A stretch of 64,000 bases of DNA from positions 53,227 to 117,226 of the forward strand of contig NZ_JACJRU010000022.1 of NCBI RefSeq assembly GCF_014697425.1. The letters are read 5' to 3'. The notes under the pieces are model-generated. The model had not been told where the DNA came from and ran no database searches. It saw nothing but the letters and a program-made list of their open reading frames with translations. Each line of letters opens with the position of its first letter. Within the stretch, counting starts at the first letter, position 1. Shown in pieces: positions 55,795 through 64,000 of this stretch. The position numbers and the translations under genes are program-made. The DNA is from Nostoc sp. FACHB-110 (lineage in GTDB: Bacteria > Cyanobacteriota > Cyanobacteriia > Cyanobacteriales > Nostocaceae).

Positions 55795-58700
55795 ATGATT
55801 AGTTCAAACCTAGAAAACAAAATATTTTCTTTAGTAGCAAGTATTACTGGTCATAATATCAACCAACTTGAACTAGATATGTACCTAGAAAGTGAGCTAG
55901 GTTTGGACTCGATTAAAATGCTGGAGTTCTTTAATGGAATCATGCAAATTATTCCCAAAGAACAAAGGGTGACATTTAGTCAAAAGTTTCCCGTAAAAAT
56001 TTTGATGCAAATTCAGACTTTAAGAGAAGCAGTAGTAATTCTTCAAGATTGGCAATCTATAGATAAAATTGATAGTTTAGAGCAATTGCAGAATCTTGTG
56101 CCTGCTGGAGAATCAGACACTTGGAATTCTGAAGAAGAACAAAAAAGTCAAACTGTAGATATTCTTGACAGTCAATATTTGCATTTAATGAGTCACTGGC
56201 TTGTCGGTTCTAACAGCTTGGGTTACACTCTGCGCTGGGAGGGTGATTTTAATGTCAATCTAGCTAGACAGAGTTGGCAAGAGTTAATTACCCGCCATCC
56301 TATATTGAGATCACATTTTTCTATTCCCACAGACGCGAATAGTTTTAAAGATTACCAGTTAGTAGTTTTAGATAATCCGCATACGCCAATCATTCCTGTT
56401 ACCGACATCAGCCATTTGTCTCCAGATGCTCAGGAAAAACTGTTAAACGATGAGTTTGCAAAATGCCTCAATATTGAATGGCAGTTAACTAACTGGCCTC
56501 TACACAAGTTTTTTGTGTTCCGTTTGGCAGATTCAGTTTATCAATTGTTTCTTGCTAATGAACATCTGATCTCTGATGGGTTGGGTAGTCAGTTAATCTT
56601 GCGCGAATTTATGGAGATATATCGTGCTAAAGCTGCTGGAGAACAACCTAAGTTACCTCCAGTTACTACAGTCAATCATTATCAGGATATAGTTGCCAAG
56701 TTGAACTCTTGGAGTTCAAAAGAGGAAGAAAAGTTACTGGTGCAATACATCAGCCATCAAGGAAAAAGTTCTTACTTTTGGAATCCCCAACAAACAAAAA
56801 TCAATGCAGAACAGCGTCCTAAATATCAAAACCTGCGTTACTGTTTAGACCAAGATACAACCGCTAAACTAATCGCTAAAACTAGTGATTGGCGAGTTTC
56901 GGTCAATTCTTTATTAGTAGCCGCCTTCCTCAAAGCATTAGCAAAATTAGATCAGTCATCTGAATCATTTATTTTGCAAGTTCCTACAAGTGGGCGACTA
57001 TATCCAGGTGTTGATGCATCAAATGTCGTCAGCAGTTTTGCTCAAAATTTAGCTTTGACTTTTTCTCGTCCCCAACCTCAAGAAGATTGGCAAGCTTTAG
57101 TTAATCGCATTCATCAAGAGATCCAAACAGCATTAGCGAACGGTTACGACAGAGTTCAAAGCCAGCAAATGGCAAGGGTTTTTCAAAATGCGATCGCCTT
57201 AGAAAATGGTAAACTTCCTGAACACAGCATCTCCATGTTTCGCTCTGGTGCAAAATCAAACCTCTATGTACCTTACACAGGGCAAACACACATTCAAACC
57301 CACTATGGTGCAATTAAAATAACTGATTATCGAGCCGGTGGGAATAACGCTATTGGAACTATAGATTTGTTACAAGAAATTTTTAGCGATCGCTTACACT
57401 TATTTGCTAGCTATGATAGTAACTTCTTCCATGAGTCTATCATTGATAGTTTACTCCAGGAATATACTACTCAAATCCAAGAACTGATCACCGCCACCAA
57501 TACAGTCAAACAGCCAAAGCCATCCATCTTACCTCTACAAACAGACAATGGTATGGAATCTATACTCCAACAAATAGCTGAGGAAATTTGTCATTGTCCG
57601 ATTACTACTGCCCAAATGGAACAAGACATAGAAGCAGATTTGGGTATGGATTCTTTGGAATTCGTTCGCATCATTACCCGCTTAGAACAACGTTTAGGCA
57701 AAGTAAATCGGCAAGCATTACTAGCTTGTAGAACTCTACGAGAAATGGCTATCACACTTTCACCAGTTTCCGACAAACAACCCCTAGAGATTCCTTATCT
57801 GCAAATTATCGAACAAGCTCGACACACACCAGAAGCCATCGCTGTGTTTGATGGTGAAAGCCAACTCACATATAAACAGTTAAATCTGCTGTCTAATCAG
57901 ATTGCTAACTACTTACGTTCTCAAGGTATCGGGGCAAATTCCCTAGTCGGCGTAATGATGCGACGCAGCCCTCTGATGCTGGTAGCAATTCTCGGTATCC
58001 TCAAAGCTGGGGGAGCTTATGTTCCCTTAGATCCTTCTTATCCAGGGGAACGAGTTCAATATATGTTGGCTCATGCCGAAATCAACATAGTGCTAACTGA
58101 GCATCGTTTGACAGCCAAATTAGCAGAATGTCTGACAGAACAGTTGCCCTTGCAGACAATTGTGTTCCTAGATGAAGGTGGAATTTGGCAAGACGGTAAA
58201 GCTTGGCAGCAAATTTGTCAAGAAGTTTGGTCTAATTGTTCACAATTACAGCCAAGTTGTATCAACAAACCCGACGATTTGATGACAGTCTTGTTCACTT
58301 CTGGTTCTACAGGCAGACCAAAAGGAGTGATGCTGAACCATCAGGGGTACATGAACCGTTTACAGTGGATGCAAAAAGCCTTCCAGTTAAAACCAGGAGA
58401 CAGGGTAGCTCAAAAAACTTCTTGCTGTTTTGACATCTCCGTTTGGGAACTGTTCTGGCCATTGATGGAAGGTGCTACTGTTTGTCCGGTAGAAACAGAA
58501 ATAGTCAAGAACCCTTGGCGCTTTGCACAGTGGCTACAAGAAACGCGAATTAACATTGCCCATTTTGTACCTTCCTTATTTGGTGAATTTATTGCCGCCT
58601 TAGAAAGTGAAGCTGCAAGTTTTCCCGAGTTGCGTTGGTTAATCTTTAGCGGTGAGGCTTTACCTGTACCATTTATTCAGCGTTGGATTGACAATTATGG

Positions 58701-61536
58701 TATGAGTGTTGGACTAGCCAACCTCTACGGGCCAACTGAAGCCTCTATTGATGTGACTGCCTATATAATTGAGCAGCGTCCTGGTGAGCAGGAAAGCTCG
58801 ATTCCCATCGGCAAAGCTATTGACAATGTTTACATCATGCTGCTGAACGAACAAATGCAGCCAGTCACTCCCGGAGAACTAGGTCAGTTGTGGATTGGTG
58901 GTGTACAACTAGCTAAGGGTTATCTGAAAGACGCTGAACGCACAGCAGATGTATTTCGTGCTAATCCTTTTGCACATATCCCCGGCGAGTATATCTACCG
59001 TACAGGCGACTTGGCTAAGGAATTACCAGACGGTAATATTGAATACCACGGGCGCATTGATCATCAAGTCAAAATTAGAGGCTTCCGTGTCGAACTAGGA
59101 GAAATTGAAAGTGTGCTGATGAGCCATCCAGCAGTTAACGAAGCTGGGGTTGTGGTTGTCGATTACGGTGATGGAGACAAACGCCTAGTGGCTGGTTTAT
59201 CTGGCTCTCCTGTAGACAACAAACAAATTAAGGAACATCTGCAACAGCGTTTACCGCATTACATGATTCCGCACCGCTTGAAATGGTTGCCCAATCTGCC
59301 CAAAAATCATAACGGTAAATTAGATCGCAAAGCACTGTTGGCTGTAGTTAATGAAGAAAAATCCGTTTCGGAAACCAAAACAACTAATGTAGCAGAGGAA
59401 TTGCTACCTTTAGCACCTGCTCAACGCTGGTTAATTGACTACTTTGCCCCTACTCATCAATGGGCTGGTTACAGTCGCTTTCTCTACCGTCAAGCATTGG
59501 ATCTAGATGCTTTTAATCAAGCTCTCAATCTCATAGTAGAACGCCATGATGCGCTGCGGACTGTGTTTGTTGAACGGGATGGTCAATACTGGCAACAGTT
59601 GATTAAACCAGATAAACAACTCAGTGCAGAAGTTTACGATGGTAGTCACTTGTCAATGGCAGAAAGAGATCATGAGATTCAGCAATTGATTCAACAACAA
59701 ACTCAACAACTGCAAATTGCTCAATGGCCGCTACTCAAAGTCTTGATTGTCAAAGTTGATGAATCATCTTATGACATCACCTTTGTAGCGCACCATATCA
59801 TCGGTGATTTACTCAGCAGCAATATCATTTTCCATGATTTCTGGTTGTTCTATGGTCAAGTTCTCGGGAATGAAACTACCGAAAATCAGCCTTCTCATTC
59901 CTATGCAGACTTTGTGCGGCTGCTGGTACAAGCAGAACAACAAGGAAATTTAGCCAGCCATCTAGACTATTGGCAGTCCAAGTTTCCTTCTCAAGAATAT
60001 AGTTTCCAGATTCCTTTGGATGATGAGAAAGGAGCTAACGTCGAAGCGTCTAGCCAAAGCGAAAAATTCACCCTCTCTAAAACCGATAGCAAGACGCTGT
60101 TACGCCAAGCCAAAAAGCATTACGATTGCAACTTATACACAATTTTGCTTGCACCTTTGTACGAACTGATGGCTGAATGGAGTGAACAGTCTTGGGTTGT
60201 ACTGAGCCACCGCAGTCATGGCAGAGATTTAGGTAACAATCAGCGATTTATGGAAACTGTCGGCAATTTTGCTGTCAATTTCCCTCTGGGTATCAAAGTA
60301 AATAAAGGTTCACAGTGGCAGCAAACTATCAAGCAAATCGAGGCAGAATTTGAGCAGCTACCGATGAATGGTGTTACTTACGATTGGTTATCGGGACAGA
60401 TGCCCAATTATATGTATCCTGATGCCAATCTTACACCCATCAGAGCCAATTATTTAGGTAATCGTAATGCTCCGACTTGGAAGTTATTTGAATTTCAGGA
60501 AGCAGATAGAGACCGTCGCCTGTCTCCTCCTGACCAAAAACGCACAACCTTATTGGAGTTCTTCTTCTCTGTTGTTGATGGCTGCTTAGAGTTAGAAATT
60601 GAATACTCCAGTAATTTCCACCGGAGTGCAACTATCTCTAAACTAGGTGAGCGGTATCTGGAACTGATACAAGACCTGCTAGAAGCAATGTCTGAACCAG
60701 AAAAACCTAGCATATCTAATGGTCATTCTCCACGCTTACGCAAAGATCCTCATATCCTCCGCTATGTACCTTTATTAGGCAAAGTCGCGCTTGTGATTGG
60801 TGGTGACAGTAGCGTTGGTCAAGCGATCGCCCTTAAACTAGCTGAACAAGGTGCTAGTGTGGTAGTTGTTGGACAAAATGCCACATTACTTACACAAACC
60901 GTAACTCAAATTCAGCAAATCGGTGCAGATGCGATCGCCATTCCTGCCAATGTGAGCGATTTATATCATGTCCATATCATGCTGAAAGATACGATTAGCA
61001 AGTTTGGTGGAATTGATATTTTGGTCAATAATGCTACAGTTGTCGATTCCTTGACTCTCAATAGCTCTGAGCCTCTACAATGGCAGCGGGTGTTTGAACA
61101 GAATCTCTTTACTACCTATAATTGCTGCCACAGCGTTATTCCCTATTTAAATCAACGTGGCAAAGGTAAGATTGTCAACATTGGGTTTGACCCTGCTTTA
61201 ACTGGCTCTCCTTTGTTGAGTGGTTATGCGGCTTGTGGACAGGCGATATCTGGTTTAACTAAATCATTGGCTGAGGAATTAAAACACCAAAACATTCAAG
61301 TAAATGCTGTACATTCAGTGATGAACAATAGTAATCCTTCAGAATTAGGCAAATTTATGCCAGTAAAACAGGTGGTTGATGTAGTTTCATTCCTAGTTGC
61401 AGCACAATCAGATGGCATCACCGGCGAATGCTTAAAAGTGTTTACTCAACCAGAAACTCACCAGCCTCCTAGCTCACAAGCAGGAGTATACGCTATCTCT
61501 GGGCTAGAAAATGGTAGTGTTAAAACCATTATCTAA
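55795..61536 (+). CDS. NRPS-like protein: ACP-C-carrier-A-C-degenerate SDR
   Basis: A 1913-residue protein with GGAGAAG before the ATG. Domains: ACP (1-80; GLDSIKM, Ser 39); condensation-type domain (~125-540; NEHLISDG, first His of HHxxxDG replaced); second carrier (~585-650; GMDSLEF, Ser near 618); adenylation domain (~665-1180; TSGSTGRPKG near 835; NGKLDRKAL near 1175); second condensation domain (~1195-1620; HHIIGDL near 1332); C-terminal SDR (~1660-1895). No carrier follows the A domain, so the amino acid must load onto the carrier that precedes it. Reading the pocket by the GrsA scheme gives DIWHISLIDK, one change from known serine codes, so serine is predicted. The SDR keeps its Tyr (GYAACG) but lacks the catalytic Ser and Lys. 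Likely partner of the 2412-residue PKS. Confidence 0.9.
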   Translation: MISSNLENKIFSLVASITGHNINQLELDMYLESELGLDSIKMLEFFNGIMQIIPKEQRVTFSQKFPVKILMQIQTLREAVVILQDWQSIDKIDSLEQLQNLVPAGESDTWNSEEEQKSQTVDILDSQYLHLMSHWLVGSNSLGYTLRWEGDFNVNLARQSWQELITRHPILRSHFSIPTDANSFKDYQLVVLDNPHTPIIPVTDISHLSPDAQEKLLNDEFAKCLNIEWQLTNWPLHKFFVFRLADSVYQLFLANEHLISDGLGSQLILREFMEIYRAKAAGEQPKLPPVTTVNHYQDIVAKLNSWSSKEEEKLLVQYISHQGKSSYFWNPQQTKINAEQRPKYQNLRYCLDQDTTAKLIAKTSDWRVSVNSLLVAAFLKALAKLDQSSESFILQVPTSGRLYPGVDASNVVSSFAQNLALTFSRPQPQEDWQALVNRIHQEIQTALANGYDRVQSQQMARVFQNAIALENGKLPEHSISMFRSGAKSNLYVPYTGQTHIQTHYGAIKITDYRAGGNNAIGTIDLLQEIFSDRLHLFASYDSNFFHESIIDSLLQEYTTQIQELITATNTVKQPKPSILPLQTDNGMESILQQIAEEICHCPITTAQMEQDIEADLGMDSLEFVRIITRLEQRLGKVNRQALLACRTLREMAITLSPVSDKQPLEIPYLQIIEQARHTPEAIAVFDGESQLTYKQLNLLSNQIANYLRSQGIGANSLVGVMMRRSPLMLVAILGILKAGGAYVPLDPSYPGERVQYMLAHAEINIVLTEHRLTAKLAECLTEQLPLQTIVFLDEGGIWQDGKAWQQICQEVWSNCSQLQPSCINKPDDLMTVLFTSGSTGRPKGVMLNHQGYMNRLQWMQKAFQLKPGDRVAQKTSCCFDISVWELFWPLMEGATVCPVETEIVKNPWRFAQWLQETRINIAHFVPSLFGEFIAALESEAASFPELRWLIFSGEALPVPFIQRWIDNYGMSVGLANLYGPTEASIDVTAYIIEQRPGEQESSIPIGKAIDNVYIMLLNEQMQPVTPGELGQLWIGGVQLAKGYLKDAERTADVFRANPFAHIPGEYIYRTGDLAKELPDGNIEYHGRIDHQVKIRGFRVELGEIESVLMSHPAVNEAGVVVVDYGDGDKRLVAGLSGSPVDNKQIKEHLQQRLPHYMIPHRLKWLPNLPKNHNGKLDRKALLAVVNEEKSVSETKTTNVAEELLPLAPAQRWLIDYFAPTHQWAGYSRFLYRQALDLDAFNQALNLIVERHDALRTVFVERDGQYWQQLIKPDKQLSAEVYDGSHLSMAERDHEIQQLIQQQTQQLQIAQWPLLKVLIVKVDESSYDITFVAHHIIGDLLSSNIIFHDFWLFYGQVLGNETTENQPSHSYADFVRLLVQAEQQGNLASHLDYWQSKFPSQEYSFQIPLDDEKGANVEASSQSEKFTLSKTDSKTLLRQAKKHYDCNLYTILLAPLYELMAEWSEQSWVVLSHRSHGRDLGNNQRFMETVGNFAVNFPLGIKVNKGSQWQQTIKQIEAEFEQLPMNGVTYDWLSGQMPNYMYPDANLTPIRANYLGNRNAPTWKLFEFQEADRDRRLSPPDQKRTTLLEFFFSVVDGCLELEIEYSSNFHRSATISKLGERYLELIQDLLEAMSEPEKPSISNGHSPRLRKDPHILRYVPLLGKVALVIGGDSSVGQAIALKLAEQGASVVVVGQNATLLTQTVTQIQQIGADAIAIPANVSDLYHVHIMLKDTISKFGGIDILVNNATVVDSLTLNSSEPLQWQRVFEQNLFTTYNCCHSVIPYLNQRGKGKIVNIGFDPALTGSPLLSGYAACGQAISGLTKSLAEELKHQNIQVNAVHSVMNNSNPSELGKFMPVKQVVDVVSFLVAAQSDGITGECLKVFTQPETHQPPSSQAGVYAISGLENGSVKTII

Positions 61537-61640
61537 TATCATGTCCGGCAATTAGTTATGACTCACGCCTATCTGTGCAAAAAGACAAAACTCTTTCTTC
61601 CCTACGGTCTTGATGATAAGTCTTTTGCCGGACACGATAT
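61536..61640. mobile_element. MITE-like element, ~105 bp, abutting the NRPS stop
   Basis: 16-bp terminal inverted repeats: ATATCATGTCCGGCAA (61536-61551) and TTGCCGGACACGATAT (61625-61640), one mismatch. The left end overlaps the last base of the NRPS stop codon. A matching half element lies inverted at 62787-62851. No coding capacity. Confidence 0.75.
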
Positions 61641-61700
61641 AACTTTCTTTTGAAAAACAACAATCGCAGCGAAATTCTCAACCTTTGACTGACTCAAATC

Positions 61701-62654
61701 ATGAATACAACAGACGAACTCCATGTGATTTTTGGTACTGGCCCCCTCGGTAAAGCCGTGATGCGCGAACTATTGGCGCGCAACAAACGGGTAAGAATGG
61801 TCAACCGCAGTGGCAAAGCAGAGGTTCCCCCTAATGTGGAAATTATTGCTAGCGATGCCTATGATGTAGAAAATACACGTAGAGTTACTGCTGGAGCAAC
61901 AGTCGTTTACCAATGCGCGCAACCTGCATACACCCAATGGCCAAAGTTGTTTCCATCCTTGCAAGCCAGTATTGTTGAAGGGGTAGCTGCCAATGGAGCA
62001 AAGCTAGTTGTCGGAGATAATCTCTATATGTATGGCCCTAGTGATAGTGCGCTGCGGGAAGATTTACCCAATGCTGCCAACACACGCAAAGGTCGGGTTC
62101 GCGCTCAAATAGCCCAGGAACTTTTGAATGCACATCACAAAGGTATAGTAAAAGTTGCTATTGGTCGAGCATCGGACTTTTATGGGCCAGAAGTGCTAGA
62201 TTCTGTTATGGGCGATCGCGTTTTTCCTGCTGTACTAACTGGAAAGTCTGCATCAGCAGTTGGGGAAATTGATGTGCCTCATACCTATACCTTTATTGAT
62301 GACTTTGGCAAAGCATTAGTAATCTTAGGTGAACATGAAGAGGCATTTGGGCAAATTTGGCATATCCCGAATGCAGAGACTCTGACTACTCGCCAGTTTA
62401 TCACCATAGCTTTTGAGGAAGCCGGACAACTACCAAAAATCAGCAAGGTAGGTAAGTTTATGATGCGACTAGCTGGTATTTTTATCCCCGAAGCTGGTGA
62501 AACTGTTGAGATGATGTATGAGTTTGATGAGCCATTTGTCGTCAATCATGATAAGTACGTCAAAGCCTTTGGCAACCATGCAACCCCTATACGTGAAGCC
62601 ATCCGGCGCACCTTGGCATGGTATGGTGAGCATCTCAAAACTTTAAAAACGTAA
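61701..62654 (+). CDS. NAD(P)-dependent epimerase/reductase, extended SDR type
   Basis: A 317-residue protein. The Rossmann start reads VIFGTGPLGKAVMRELLARN (GxGxxG-like), followed by MVNRSGK, and later VVGDNLYMYGP in the region of the catalytic Tyr/Lys pair of extended SDRs. The body matches NAD-dependent epimerase/dehydratase-like proteins that act on sugars, ketones or flavonoid-type substrates. It follows the NRPS by 165 bp on the same strand, with a MITE between, and could reduce or epimerise the cluster product; that is inference. Bounded on both sides by copies of the TGTCCGGCAA repeat element, it may have been acquired separately. Confidence 0.8.
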   Translation: MNTTDELHVIFGTGPLGKAVMRELLARNKRVRMVNRSGKAEVPPNVEIIASDAYDVENTRRVTAGATVVYQCAQPAYTQWPKLFPSLQASIVEGVAANGAKLVVGDNLYMYGPSDSALREDLPNAANTRKGRVRAQIAQELLNAHHKGIVKVAIGRASDFYGPEVLDSVMGDRVFPAVLTGKSASAVGEIDVPHTYTFIDDFGKALVILGEHEEAFGQIWHIPNAETLTTRQFITIAFEEAGQLPKISKVGKFMMRLAGIFIPEAGETVEMMYEFDEPFVVNHDKYVKAFGNHATPIREAIRRTLAWYGEHLKTLKT

Positions 62655-62786
62655 ATCTAATCAATTTAGAGAAGCCTGCTACTCCCAGGGGTTTGCCAGT
62701 TTTGGCTGAACGAAGCGCACTCTAATACAATCCGGTTCGGATAAGAAATTTACTGGTGAAGGCAGGCAAGGGAGCAGGGGGGGCAG

Positions 62787-62851
62787 GGGAGAGGGTTTTG
62801 TCGTTTCTGCACAGATGTGTTGAATCATAACTGATTTGCCGGACATGATAT
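62787..62851. repeat. Half copy of the TGTCCGGCAA MITE, inverted
   Basis: In reverse complement this matches 61536-61600, ending with TTGCCGGACATGATAT (62836-62851). The other end is missing or replaced by GGGAGCAGGGG-type repeat. Confidence 0.7.
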
Positions 62852-62878
62852 GAATCTCTTCTATTTGTCTAGCTTTTT

Positions 62879-63038
62879 CGGCATTGCTGATTAGTGGGAT
62901 GTTTTTTGTTTCGCGCAAAGGCAAGGCAGCGCGTTGGGCGGCTCTGCCGACTTGAAGCGACTGCCGCGCAAAGGCGCGAAGAATCAATATTTTATTTTTG
63001 TTAAACATCTCAATTCATCCCGCATTTATGCAACGCCG
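62879..63038. mobile_element. MITE-like element, 160 bp, copy 2
   Basis: Same ends and internal blocks as 46420-46577. The terminal repeats are longer here: about 22 bp, from CGGCATTGCTGATTAGTGGG to CCCGCATTTATGCAACGCCG, imperfect. Confidence 0.8.
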
Positions 63039-63054
63039 CTTTTTCAAAATGCCA

Positions 63055-63092
63055 AACTACCGGATGATAGTTATGACTATCATCCGGTAGTT
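63055..63092. other. 17-bp perfect hairpin
   Basis: AACTACCGGATGATAGT (63055-63071) and its exact reverse complement (63076-63092) are separated by TATG. It could be a terminator stem without a U-run, or an operator. No gene starts within 400 bp. Confidence 0.7.
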
Positions 63093-63278
63093 AGTTTATG
63101 GCATAAACTATCTGCGGTTGTGATAACTACACAAACTTGAGCATTAAGAGATTTATTTATCTGTTTAATATTGAGTTCCGTCATTTTTTGGGCGGTGGAA
63201 CTTCAGAAATATCTGCTGCATCGCCAGTTTAAAAGTTAACTTTTTTAAAAAAAATTAACAAAAATTTAGAGTATCTAG

Positions 63279-63392
63279 TTAACTGTCTTAAATTTCTTAA
63301 CTGTCTAGTTAATTGTCTTAACTGTCTAATTAATTGTCTTAACTGTCTAATTAATTGTTTACTTTACGTTAAATGTCTACTTAACTGTTTTA
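63279..63392 (+). promoter_or_regulatory. Phased TTAACTGTC / TTAATTGTC array upstream of right FAAL-PKS
   Basis: TTAACTGTC occurs at 63279, 63297, 63318 and 63339, with TTAATTGTC at 63309 and 63330, giving a 21-bp period (two helical turns) in the last three. A looser TTAACTGTTTTAACTGC pair follows near 63381. The downstream part aligns with the left PKS upstream region. Confidence 0.65.
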
Positions 63393-63541
63393 ACTGCTGT
63401 TGTGTTTTATTGCTAAAACTGAGATCATCTATCTACAGAATGAAATAGCTATAAAAACTGTATCTTTTATACTTTTTAATAAAAATTACAATTGACTAAT
63501 TAATAGTAAAAATAAATTAAATAATAAGGATATAAAAGCTA

Positions 63542-64000
63542 ATGCAGTTAAGTAACCAGCATCACTTGATAGCAAATTCAAATAATCAAGATTTAATTTA
63601 TCAAAAAATAGAAATTGCTATCAGGTCAAGTTTAACTGTAGAAGATTGTGTAATCATAGAAAGACAAACCCCTAATTTAAAACAGGAATTAGTAGCGTAT
63701 ATAGTACCGTCCGGTTTACTTGTACCAGAACAATTGTTATCTCACCTGCAAGTAATTCTGCCTAGCGAATTGATCCCCACAGCATTCGTACCAATATCCA
63801 CCATACCCTTAACAGAAGCAGGGCAGATAGATGAAACTACTCTAGCCAGTTTAGAAATTATTGACTCTGAGTTAGTGCGTCGTATAGAAGGGCAATTAGA
63901 GTCATTCCCCGCAATTGAACGTGTTGCAGTAGTTGTTGAACCAAGACATAACAAGATTTTGCCTGTACATTTAGAAGATTTGCTAGGAGAGAATCAAGGA
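63542..64000 (+). CDS. Start of a second giant FAAL-PKS-type protein (partial)
   Basis: The first 153 codons are in the window, starting at the ATG at 63542 behind AAGGATATAAAAG. The sequence (MQLSNQHHLIA, then IEIAIRSSLTVEDCVIIERQ) is a clear paralogue of the N-terminus of the protein encoded at 1-8705. It encodes the same orphan AMP-binding C-terminal subdomain, PLTEAGQID here against PLTLSGKID there, so the usual Lys is Gln. By analogy a FAAL and PKS modules should follow beyond base 64000, but this cannot be seen. Gene and leader are in inverted orientation to the left copy. Confidence 0.85.
   Translation, partial: MQLSNQHHLIANSNNQDLIYQKIEIAIRSSLTVEDCVIIERQTPNLKQELVAYIVPSGLLVPEQLLSHLQVILPSELIPTAFVPISTIPLTEAGQIDETTLASLEIIDSELVRRIEGQLESFPAIERVAVVVEPRHNKILPVHLEDLLGENQG

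Larger units (their letters stand above)
62655..63541. other. Repeat-rich intergenic region before the right FAAL-PKS
   Basis: No gene is supported. In order it holds a GGGAGCAGGGG string (~62769), a half MITE (62787-62851), the second 160-bp MITE (62879-63038), a strong hairpin (63055-63092), the TTAACTGTC array (63279-63392) and the PKS leader. Confidence 0.7.

Noticed and set aside
63279..63392. Possible replication origin (iterons)
   Set aside because: Short AT-rich direct repeats resemble iterons, but there is no rep gene and the array sits directly upstream of a PKS start with a related array before its paralogue.

Overview
The window looks like chromosome of a filamentous, heterocyst-type cyanobacterium (Nostoc/Anabaena group). 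The evidence is the dense scatter of the GCGATCGC palindrome, heptameric short tandem repeats, a DevBCA-type exporter, Ftn2/ZipN, and cyanobacterial-style type I PKS and FAAL proteins. This assignment comes from sequence character, not from a database match.

Layout. (1) 1-8705, minus strand: the first ~2900 codons of a giant FAAL-PKS whose 3' end lies outside the window. An unusual AT-rich promoter with phased repeats precedes it, followed by an AraC-type regulator (9.8-10.3 kb). (2) 11-17.4 kb: housekeeping genes: tRNA-Lys(UUU), a mutarotase-like gene, pdhA, the cell-division gene ftn2/zipN, and small or broken genes. (3) 17.4-24.9 kb, minus strand: a three-gene block of P-loop ATPases. Two are fused through a membrane segment to a periplasmic ligand-binding domain, and one of those has lost its Walker residues. 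The block is flanked by direct repeats matching the 3' end of the neighbouring DUF2103 gene. (4) 25-34.1 kb: DUF2103-clpS, an amino-acid-permease/PAS/GGDEF/EAL fusion, a histidine decarboxylase-like gene, ubiD and a repeat-rich intergenic region. (5) 34.3-53 kb, minus strand: a long co-directional series reading coiled-coil protein, FAAL, two acyl-CoA dehydrogenases, ACP, PKS, MFS transporter, DevB, DevC, DevA. (6) 53.9-64 kb, plus strand: a PEP-CTERM-like exported protein, a large NRPS-like protein with non-canonical domain order, an SDR-family reductase/epimerase, and the first 153 codons of a second giant protein. That protein is a paralogue of the one at the left edge, in inverted orientation.

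Working model (inference). The FAAL activates a fatty acid and loads the small ACP, and the two dehydrogenases desaturate the ACP- or CoA-bound chain. The 2412-residue PKS extends it, and its second KS probably hands over to the N-terminal ACP of the NRPS, whose adenylation pocket reads as serine-like. DevBCA and the MFS protein would export the lipid or lipopeptide. The two flanking FAAL-PKS genes share leader sequence and repeat-rich promoters containing TTAACTGTC. A related site lies before the NRPS gene, suggesting one regulon for which the neighbouring AraC-type protein is a candidate regulator.

Limits. No similarity search was run. Family names rest on motif recognition, domain borders are approximate, and both edge genes are incomplete.
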